Source: Chrysomallon squamiferum (taxonomy: Eukaryota > Mollusca > Gastropoda > Neomphalida > Peltospiridae). From it: 53,500 bases of DNA. The stretch lies in contig CM022675.1 in NCBI GenBank assembly GCA_012295275.1, positions 9,881,693 to 9,935,192 on the forward strand, written 5' to 3'. The position numbers and the translations under genes were made by a program. This document shows positions 44,341 through 53,500 of the stretch, in pieces (the stretch's first letter is position 1; every line of letters begins with the position of its first letter). The notes under the pieces are model-generated. The model worked only from the letters and a program-made list of their open reading frames with translations, had not been told where the DNA came from and made no database searches.

Positions 44341-44634
44341 TGTCATTTCCTGTCCTTATTTCAAAGTGTTGAAATAATAAATTTAAGGAATGTTATAATA
44401 ACAAATAACACGTATTTTAAATTAAAGCTGAGACCCAAGCATCTGAATTTTATTTTATTTATTTTCCTTTACCACCTATACATTTATTTATTTTATTGTT
44501 TTTATAGCTTATTTTGAGAGTACTGTATTTAAAATTTGTGCCGATAAATGAAATATAGGAGCAGCCATTTTGTAAATTTTTCATCAAACTGATAGACAGA
44601 TAGATAGATCAATAGAAATACATAGATACACAGA

Positions 44635-44636
<2 letters not shown>

Positions 44637-44688
<52 letters not shown>

Positions 44689-44753
44689 AATATCATGTCA
44701 TAAATATAACTCATATTTATTACATAATGTTAATCATAAATTCCATCATCCAT

Positions 44754-44823
<70 letters not shown>

Positions 44824-44970
44824 AGACACACACATAAAAACATACAAAAGTATATACACACATATATACGAATATACATTCACATACCTACAAACATACT
44901 TATGTACACACATATGCAGAGACATACATAAACACTAACAAATGCATGCATGCACACACACACACATCAA
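44637..44970. repeat. Two (AC)n arrays and CA/ATAC tail
   Basis: AC arrays at 44637-44680 and 44755-44817 and CA-rich sequence to 44968. Confidence 0.97.
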
Positions 44971-44998
44971 AAATAGCTTTTCCTGTGTTCAGATACAA

Positions 44999-45077
44999 GT
45001 GATGCATACAGGAATTGCCATGGTAACTAAGTATTGTTTCATGGTAAGATGGAAACTGTAATGGCAATCTGCATCAC
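44999..45077. other. Imperfect inverted repeat (hairpin)
   Basis: GTGATGCA (44999-45006) and ATTGCCAT (45014-45021) are the reverse complements of TGCATCAC (45070-45077) and ATGGCAAT (45061-45068). The two 8-bp stems are separated by 7 nt on the left and 1 nt on the right. Confidence 0.7.
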
Positions 45078-45164
45078 ATTGCCAAATATGAGAAATAACA
45101 AGACGTAAACTATGTATAGTAAAGATGAGTTATATCTAACATGTAACATTATATGTGTCTGTCC

Positions 45165-45370
45165 ATACATCTACAAATGCATCTATATATCTGTCTGTAT
45201 GTCTCTGTGTTTATCTATCCATCCGTCCATCTATAAATGTGTTTTATGTCTTTCTGTATGTGAGTATATATATCTATCTGTCTGTCTCTCTATGCCTCTC
45301 TCTCGGAATATCTGTTTATCTATCTTCAGATCTATGCATCTATCTATGTATGTATGTATGTGATGTATGT
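45165..45370. repeat. (ATCT)n/(CTGT)n/(GTAT)n block
   Basis: Mixed tetranucleotides; Tyr-Leu-Ser frames are artefacts. Confidence 0.9.
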
Positions 45371-45439
45371 ATGTGTGTGTGTATAACATTATTCAAGAAG
45401 TACATAGTTGTATGATATATTGTAAAATGCAAAACACAA

Positions 45440-45500
45440 ACTTTCTCTCTCTCTCTCTGTTTCTCTCACTCACACACACACACACACAGAAAAAAAAAAA
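45440..45500. repeat. (CT)n, (AC)n and A-run
   Basis: Short CT run, AC run and 11 A. The stretch 45500-45680 is single-copy with no gene. Confidence 0.9.
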
Positions 45501-45679
45501 ATAATAGACAGATGTAAAACAGACTAAAACAATATAACAGAGATTCCAGTCAGTGAAACTATCTCATTACATTGTTAACATACCTACTAGATAGGTTTAT
45601 AGGAATGTCATTATTATCTCACCCAGAACTAGTAACATGTAATTACAAATGTCATTTACATGTGTGTCTGTATTCCTCT

Positions 45680-45980
45680 CTTGCTCTATCTTTTTCTTTC
45701 TCTCTCTCTTACTCTCTCTTTTTCTCTGTCTCTCCATTTCTTTTTTATTTCCATCTTTCTCTCTCATTCTTTCTGAGTCACTTCCTCTGAGTCTCTTTAT
45801 AATTTTTCTTTTCTTTCTTTCTTTCTTTCTCTTATTATTGTTGTTGTCGTTGTTATTGTCATTGTCATTATTATTGTTTTTATTATTAATATTAATATTA
45901 TTATTATTATTATTATTATTGTTATTGTTATATCATTATTGTTTGTGTTGATGATAATGATGATGATGATGTTGATGGTT
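45680..45980. repeat. CT-rich, (TTA/TTG)n and (GAT)n block
   Basis: CT-rich sequence to 45830, TTG/TTA trinucleotides to 45925 and GATGAT at 45951-45971. Confidence 0.95.
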
Positions 45981-45984
45981 TGCT

Positions 45985-46722
<738 letters not shown>

Positions 46723-47011
46723 TCCCCTGACTTCCCATCCCACCTTCAAATCACTAACCAAGGACAGCATCAGGTTTCGTCAAGGACAGACATAACCCCA
46801 GACACATAACAATAAAAAAAATATTTTCATGACATCTCATTCCCTTTATATACCCCAGCCTTTGAATGGGACAAATCAATCGTAAAAACCTATTTCTTTA
46901 TTTCAACCAAAGATGAAAGAACACGCATTTACGAATTAATATTTTTATCTTTATTATTATCACTTTTGGCTACTAAAAGGAAGCAGTTATGTCACTGAGA
47001 AAAAATCTTAA

Positions 47012-47272
47012 TTATCCATTAAAAATTTGAGAAAATCTTTGTCTGTCAGTTTGTTCGTGTAAGCAGAAATCACCTGCTGTTACGACGGTTGTTGGGGATG
47101 GGGTGGGGTGTGTGTTAATGTATGCAGCTATTGTTGGTAATAAATCATGTAGATTTTTCAAACCTTCATTTTGAAGATGTCCTAAAGGAGCCATTAACTC
47201 TTGTCTGGTGAGTGGGCAGCTAATAGACTGATGTTTATTGTGTAATAACATAACAATTATGGCAGTAAACAC
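47012..47272 (-). other. Non-repetitive 86-codon ORF, doubtful
   Basis: Begins MFTAIIVMLLHNKHQS on the minus strand, with ordinary composition and no domain I recognise. There are no clear splice or regulatory signals around it. The flanks 46725-47011 and 47273-47410 are single-copy. Confidence 0.12.
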
Positions 47273-47414
47273 AGTCAGATAGAGTGAAAAGATTTTAATA
47301 GAGTCATTTTGAAAAGAGACCTCCCTGTGTGATTTGTCAAGTCTTCAGTTGTGTCACTGTATTGGATAAACTATCAAGTTTAGGGAAGTAAGAGTCAAAC
47401 CATAATATAAAAAA

Positions 47415-47860
47415 TACTGTTATGTTACTACTGCTGTTACTTTTACTACAACAACTACTTCTACTTCTGTAACTATTTTCACTGCAGACCCTCATATTAC
47501 TTCTTTTTGTTATACTACTACTACTATTATTACTTCTGCTTCCACTGCTTCTACCACTACTACAGAAACAGTTACTACTACTGCTACTACTACAATTACT
47601 ACATTGACTATTGTTACTGCTAGTACTACTACATTACTACTCCTATTAATACTACTACCACGACAACTATTACAACTACTACTACTGTAGCTATTATTAT
47701 CACTACCACAGCAACAATTACTACTACTGCTATTCCTACTATGATATTATTATGACTGCTGTCACTACTACTATTACTGGTGCTTCTACTAATCTGATGT
47801 TACAGCTACTGTTACTATTATTATGACTACATCTACTGTTACTATTACTGCTACTAAAAA
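47415..47860. repeat. Long (ACT)n-type trinucleotide array
   Basis: About 450 bp of ACT, ATT, GCT and ACA units, again with ACT on the + strand. The stretch 47870-48270 is single-copy with no gene. Confidence 0.95.
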
Positions 47861-48274
47861 TGCTTATATCTGCTCAAAAAAGAGTTTAAATCTGATCAAA
47901 GAATAGCTCAAACTTCCTCACAAAAGATTTTCACAGACAACACAATTCTTTAATAAAATGGTCTATTAAAATTACTACTTAACAGTTACCATGGTAACCA
48001 GCATATTAGGGGGAGTTGTGTGTGTATGGGGAGGTATAACCCAAACTGTATTAAGTAAGCAAATTGTAGAAACAGGTTCCAGATAATTTCCTATCACTTT
48101 GATCATCTGTCTGTGTGCCACAAGTTATGTGCTTTAACGAAAGATAATGTGGGTATTAGGTGATGTTGTAATGGTAATTAGGGTGATTAATTCACCAAGG
48201 GTGACTAAAGAGTAAACTGTGTGGGGAAATGATCAGTTAGTTTTATTGATAAGAAATGTTTGTTTTCTCCTTCT

Positions 48275-48456
48275 GTCTGTCTGTCTGCCTTTCTCAATAA
48301 CTACTTCTGTTCCTTATTAACTTTCTTGGCATTTTTTTTTTTTTTGTCCCTTTCTCTCTCTACCCTCACTTTCCCACCTTCTCTCTCTCCTTCACTTTCT
48401 GTCTCTCCATCTCTCTCTTTTGTTCTTTCTCTCTATATCTTGTACCATCTTTCCTT

Positions 48457-48519
<63 letters not shown>

Positions 48520-48560
48520 TTCTCTGTCTCTCTCTCTCTCTCTATCTATCTACTCATTAT
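48275..48560. repeat. (CT)n array and pyrimidine-rich flank
   Basis: Clean CT at 48471-48506, degenerate CT around it, T-run at 48332-48344. The stretch 48600-48890 is single-copy with no gene. Confidence 0.97.
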
Positions 48561-48949
48561 TTTCTCTTTCTCTTTCTCTTTCACTCACTTTTTCATTTCC
48601 ATTCTTTCAGTATAATTATAAACTAACCTAAAACCATATGCTAGGGATTAATGTAATAGCTTTTCAGTGTTGCCATAAAGTAGTGCTGCAGAAGGTGACG
48701 GAGGAAATAACGTCAAACAGAAGATTCTTGATGTCATGATGGAATGATAGAAACAATGAGATGTGATATATTTTGTTACTCTAACACCGAAGGTTAATCT
48801 TCAGATTAGGGGGTCAAGGTAATAAATTACAAAAGCAACCCACCTGACTTTTCTTTCTAGACTTGCTAATGGCTGCTTTAAAATTTGTAAAAAAAAAAAA
48901 AAATTGAACAAAAATTACTTATTTTTTTAAATACTTCTCTACTAACGTC

Positions 48950-49090
48950 TGCTACCATTTCTGTTATTATTTCTATTACTATTATACCACTACTACTACT
49001 TCTACAACTACTACAGTTACTATTGCTACTACCCTTACCTCCACCATTACTACTATTACTACTGTTGCATTTACTACTACAATTGCTATA
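48950..49090. repeat. (ACT)n-type trinucleotide array
   Basis: ACT, ATT and GCT units. AAAT-rich sequence follows to 49240. Confidence 0.92.
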
Positions 49091-49239
49091 TTGTACCTTT
49101 TACTTTTTCGGTAAACAATAAAAGTAAAATTTAAATAAAACAATAAATAATAAAAATAAAATAATAAATCAGTTAATAAATATTAATGATGATATAAATT
49201 TGCATTTCTGCTTGAAATTTTAAAAATAAAAATATTTTT

Positions 49240-49726
49240 CATTCATCGTGATTGACAGCTGTAGATTTGATCAGGGATTGGTTTTTACATAACTGACATC
49301 TATTTACATCATTAATATTTATAACCTAGGGCGGGATTTTAACATGACTGACACATGACTAAAGTGATTAATATTAATGTTCTGTATAACAACTTTATTT
49401 TATAGGATTAATATTAATGTGCTTTTCAATGTTGTGAAAATATTACTTATGTTTAATATAACTACTTTATTGCACTGGGGGCTTAAACAACTGATATTTT
49501 ATGGGTATTTGAAATGATATATAAGTATATATATATATATTCCTATAAGATTAAAACTGAAGTAATTAATTATTTACCAGTATAAAGAAATGCATATTAA
49601 TATTTCACAGTCTTTGGTAAATTATTTATATATTCCATAAGGATTAAATTCATTGGCTGAAAGAAAAATAATGTATTAACCAATGGAAGAAAAGATTAAT
49701 ATTTATGAGTTTTTAATTTAATTGCC
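49240..49726. other. AT-rich stretch, loosely repeated
   Basis: ATTAATATTAATGT occurs at 49371 and 49409 and ATTAATATTT recurs. AT run at 49527-49540. No gene is seen. Confidence 0.5.
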
Positions 49727-49739
49727 AGGTCAGAGGTCA
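49727..49739 (+). promoter_or_regulatory. Perfect DR1 nuclear-receptor element
   Basis: AGGTCA-G-AGGTCA: two perfect half-sites in direct repeat with 1-bp spacing, the preferred site of RXR and HNF4 dimers (retinoid or fatty-acid type receptors). Twelve fixed bases on both strands of 53.5 kb would be expected about 0.006 times at equal base frequencies. Occupancy is unknown. Confidence 0.5.
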
Positions 49740-49943
49740 TGACAACTTAATCACTAGAGCAAGTCAAAATGTTAGATATACCACTGACATGAAATTTACT
49801 GTTTTATCAAGGGAGGTACCAAGATACAGATGGGTTGGGGTGTGTGAACATTCCCATGCATTGACTGACAACATTTTATTCAGTAATTTTAGATTATCTT
49901 TCAGTATAGATACACATAAACAAAAAAAAACAAAAAAAATAAG

Positions 49944-50580
<637 letters not shown>

Positions 50581-50799
50581 TGAAAAAAAGAAAAAAAAAA
50601 AAAGAGGAAAATAAAGAAACAAAAAAGAAATAAAGAAAAAAAAAAAATGTTGATTTTGCTTATTGGGTAGAGTGTTTCCTTTAGGCATGGTGCATTTTGC
50701 GATATTTTTGATATGCTGATAGGGCCAAAAAGATAAAAATATTTCACCTATTATTATTTATTTATTTATTTATTTTATGATTATGATTTTGATTATGAA

Positions 50800-50849
<50 letters not shown>

Positions 50850-50850
50850 C
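50581..50850. repeat. A-rich tract and (ATTT)n/(TTA)n array
   Basis: GAAAAA-rich sequence to 50648; ATTT units from 50751 and TTA units at 50804-50848. Confidence 0.92.
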
Positions 50851-51029
50851 ATCAAAAAAGAAACCAAATGCTGCCACTCAAGTTTTTTTTATCATTCAAC
50901 AGCAATGAATCTTTTACATGCCTCTCTTTTATCACACAGAAAACATCCTTTAATTACCATTTAATATTTTTACTGATAGAATTGCACTACCTGTATCATA
51001 TGTAAGAATATAAATATATAGATACATAT

Positions 51030-51160
51030 AAACACACACACACACACACACATACAGGTACATACATAGATTCATACATATATTCATACATACATACATT
51101 CACACATACATACATACATACGTATGTACATACATATATACATACCCAGATACATACACT
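51030..51160. repeat. (AC)n and (ATAC)n
   Basis: AC run at 51032-51054, then ATAC units with TTCATAC variants. Confidence 0.95.
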
Positions 51161-51284
51161 AATATAATGTTTTAATAAATATTATATTCATAAACAAACA
51201 AACAAACAAAGAAAAACACAAAAACATTATTCTCTTTCCCTATCAGACATTATTAACACCAGTCCTCTGCACTGTATCTAATTA

Positions 51285-51352
51285 TGACCTCACCAGTTGT
51301 GACCTCTGCGACCTCTGTGTTGAGGTCACCCTGCTCTCTCTGCAATAGGTCA
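51285..51352. promoter_or_regulatory. Second nuclear-receptor half-site cluster
   Basis: TGACCT at 51285 and 51300, CGACCT at 51310, AGGTCA at 51323 and 51347: five half-site-like hexamers in 68 bp, in both orientations. Confidence 0.4.
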
Positions 51353-51355
51353 TGG

Positions 51356-51586
51356 TTATTTAAGAGATAAATTGTCTCTGGTTCCACGCAGCCTGTCCCA
51401 GACAGAAACGTACCATGACATTAATAGCCCATTACACAACTTCCTCAGTTTCTGTCTCAACATGGAGGAGACAGCTAAATCATTAACTGGAAAAAAAGTG
51501 GTGCCTGTTTTGTTTTTTGGGGTAATAAAATGTTGTTTATATATGATATAGGTGATATGTATGTTATAATATAATATGATATTCAA
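51356..51586 (-). other. Non-repetitive ORF, doubtful
   Basis: A 76-codon minus frame ending GTRDNLSLK. No domain is recognised; its start lies in AT-rich sequence. Probably chance. Confidence 0.1.
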
Positions 51587-51599
51587 TGTATAATGGCAT

Positions 51600-51608
51600 A
51601 TATTTTAC

Positions 51609-51639
<31 letters not shown>

Positions 51640-51664
51640 TATATATATACACACACACACACAC

Positions 51665-51696
<32 letters not shown>

Positions 51697-51890
51697 TATA
51701 TATGATTTGCTATGTGATGCTTTGTTTATTGCACCTTGTCTGATATTTCCATATAAATTATAAAATAAAAGGTAAAAATATATGTAATATGATTCAACAC
51801 ATACACGTACACATACATACATACATACATACATACATACACACACATACATATATACATATATACATACATACATACATAAAAACTTTT
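51600..51890. repeat. (AT)n/(AC)n and (ATAC)n block
   Basis: Alternating AT and AC runs at 51609-51704 and ATAC units at 51811-51880. Confidence 0.95.
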
Positions 51891-51984
51891 CTTTTTTTTT
51901 AAATTGTATATCATACACATCTGCTTGATCTAACATAATTACAGCAGTTTTCAAATTACACCAAAGGAAGTGATTCAGAACAAA

Positions 51985-52060
51985 CACTTGTAACACAGTG
52001 TTTAAGAGTTTGCCTCAGAAGACCTAGGCCATGGGATCAAATCTGCTCAGGGTGCAGTCC
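51985..52060 (+). mobile_element. tRNA-derived SINE head
   Basis: TAACACAGTGTTTAAGAG (A-box-like), TTTGCCTCAGAAGACC and GGGATCAAATCTG (B-box-like) are in tRNA order on the + strand. GGGATCAAATC matches the antisense copy at 20750-20818. A pyrimidine-rich 3' part reaches about 52150; no poly(A) is evident. Confidence 0.5.
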
Positions 52061-52079
52061 ACTCTTAATTTCACATCCT

Positions 52080-52750
52080 TCTTGTTATGATTATGCACTG
52101 GATGCACTAAGCACCTTCTTTTTCTCACCCCCGATTTCCTCTCCTTCCTTTTGATTGATACAGAAAAAAGCTATTTTCCTGTCAAATCTATTATTATCAA
52201 GTTTTTGTTAAAAGCAAAAGCCAATCCTTAAATATGTTTTCTTTAGTTAATGAAATCATCATATTATTAACTTTTCAGGCATTGTTATTGTTATTATTGT
52301 TGTTATTTTTATTATCATTATTGTTATTTATTTATTTATGCTGCAACAAATGGGTAAATGAAACTTAGAAATAATTGACATATATTATCACTCAGCATGG
52401 TATAAAAGACTTTTTTTGTTTTTTTGTTTACATGCATGTAAGTTAAAAATCAGACCTTTTTACTTTTCAACTTAAATGTCACACCAGTATTTTCCATGTG
52501 TTTTAAAAATTAAATCATTTTTCGACAACACCACCATAATATGCCATATTTGTTGAAATTACCATTGTTATTTGCATACTTTAAAACAAATACACATAAT
52601 AACAAAACGGAGATGATTTTTTTAACCAACAATTTTCAGGGAGTGGCTTATACGGATAATATCGTAACAATTTTTTTTTAGACTGATTGACAAAGACAAT
52701 TTTTTCATCATGTATGTGTGTGTGTGCATGTGTGTGTGTGTGTATTCTTA
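52080..52750. other. AT-rich stretch without a supported gene
   Basis: TTA/TTG trinucleotides at 52280-52340, TG run at 52713-52742. No gene is seen. Confidence 0.5.
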
Positions 52751-52753
52751 CAG

Positions 52754-52915
52754 AATAAAAAAGACACTGATATTGAGGTCTTACAGAAATTATATCCATC
52801 ACCTAAAGTCGCTGAGACTAGAGGTCACTTCATACAGGTCACTGATAAGATTATAGTGGAAATATACAGAGCTTCTTCTTCTTCTTCTTCTTCTTCTTTT
52901 TTAATCAGTGTTTGA
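52754..52915 (+). CDS. Candidate exon with in-frame stop
   Basis: The acceptor-like TGTATTCTTACAG ends at 52753. The frame then reads NKKDTDIEVLQKLYPSPKVA and goes on to a TTC-derived Ser8 run and a TGA stop. The first ~38 residues are not low-complexity. A phase-0 start does not join the phase-1 donor at 39402, so at least one other exon would be needed. AGGTCACTT...CAGGTCACTG inside suggests it could be a decayed repeat instead. No family recognised. Confidence 0.22.
   Translation, partial: NKKDTDIEVLQKLYPSPKVAETRGHFIQVTDKIIVEIYRASSSSSSSSFLISV
52862..52898. repeat. (TTC)n microsatellite
   Basis: Eight TTC units, source of the poly-Ser in the candidate exon. Confidence 0.95.
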
Positions 52916-53094
52916 GTTACAGGTCTACATTAATCAAAGCTCTCAGCACACACAAGAAACTGGTCATATATTTTCTCTCCACTGATTTGACTGCCACATT
53001 CATGTCAACGGATTATTAGATGTTGGTTTATAGTCCAGCTTCAGGGCAGGTCCATGAATTATTGTGGGGGTGTGTGGAAATTATTTAAATATAT

Positions 53095-53112
53095 ATGTGC
53101 ACACACACACAC

Positions 53113-53148
<36 letters not shown>

Positions 53149-53180
53149 GACACACATACACACACAAACACACAGATAGA
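53095..53180. repeat. (AC)n array
   Basis: AC units with AACAC and ATGGAC interruptions. Confidence 0.97.
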
Positions 53181-53249
53181 TACATATATACATGTACAGA
53201 AACATAAATGTGTGTATATGTATGTATGTATATATGTATATATATTATA

Positions 53250-53440
53250 GAATTTTAGATGGATATCATGGGAAAATATTTGATGAAGTAAATGATGAAT
53301 TATATAGTTCAAGATTAAATAATGAATTTCAAAAGTTTAATGATACATTAAACAGTTTAAAATCAATTGATAAATTTCAGGGTCTAAAGTTTAATGATGA
53401 ATTTCATATTAAAGGATTCTATGAGTTTTGTTGTTTATGA
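53250..53440. repeat. Decayed repeat around AGTTTAATGATGAATTTCA
   Basis: GATGAATTATATAGTTC, AATGAATTTCAAAAGTTTAA, TAAATTTCAGGG and GTTTAATGATGAATTTCA form loose units of about 20-45 bp. The + strand frame (53192-53440, IFDEVNDELYSSRLNNEFQK) looks peptide-like but follows the repeat. Confidence 0.45.
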
Positions 53441-53500
53441 ATTTCATTGTTTGACATTTAATTAATTTTGTTATCATCTTTTTCATTGTCTAAGAGTTAT

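Noticed and set aside
53192-53440. 82-codon frame ending the window as an exon
   Set aside because: Its peptide-like part is built from loose repeats of AGTTTAATGATGAATTTCA and its start lies in a GTAT array.

Overview
This window looks like non-coding DNA from an animal nuclear genome. There are no compact operons or long ORFs. Almost every long open frame is a translation of a microsatellite (poly His-Thr, Val-Cys, Ser-Leu, Arg-Glu, Val or Ile) and is not a gene. The DNA is AT-rich and crowded with (AC)n, (AG)n, (ATAC)n, (AAT)n and (ACT)n arrays, poly(A) tracts and tRNA-derived SINE-like heads. This texture is what I would expect of a molluscan genome with long repeat-rich introns, most likely a cephalopod such as an octopus. 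That assignment is an inference from repeat texture and not from a marker gene.

The most gene-like piece is a + strand exon at 39228-39401. It has a polypyrimidine/AG acceptor, a short 5'UTR with an overlapping upstream ORF, a start codon, a signal peptide, 38 codons and a consensus GTAAGT donor. The mature N-terminus (acidic, then D-F-x-Y-x-x-Y-E) faintly resembles the start of N/E-type M14 metallocarboxypeptidases, but no catalytic residue is in view. Two weaker exon candidates lie at 1290-1333 and 52754-52915. On this reading, most of the window would be the 5' and first coding introns of one + strand gene. Two perfect or near-perfect recursive-splice-site motifs (5709/5710 and 38771/38772) fit that picture.

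Layout: 0-5 kb holds a strong CTCF-like motif, a complete 680-bp Tigger/pogo-like MITE with TA duplication (2540-3219), an antisense tRNA-SINE head and a decayed ~160-190 bp tandem array. 5-12 kb holds microsatellites, a three-unit array of tRNA-Thr-like modules (6440-6720), a second SINE (9101-9246) and a cluster of CAGGT motifs. 12-25 kb holds several decayed tandem arrays, a CpG-rich patch, a nuclear-receptor half-site cluster (17095-17131), a third SINE head and a minisatellite with (GT)n spacers (22930-23313). 25-39 kb is dominated by (ACT)n-type trinucleotide arrays and 20-23 bp minisatellites. 39-53.5 kb holds the exon, AT-rich intron, more decayed arrays, a perfect DR1 element (49727-49739), another half-site cluster and a fourth SINE head.

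I see no operon, CRISPR, rRNA, intact tRNA, transposase or other coherent gene system. The most interesting signals are regulatory or architectural: recursive splice sites, nuclear-receptor elements, the CTCF-like site, and a large set of decayed non-microsatellite tandem arrays (listed separately) that simple-repeat masking would miss.
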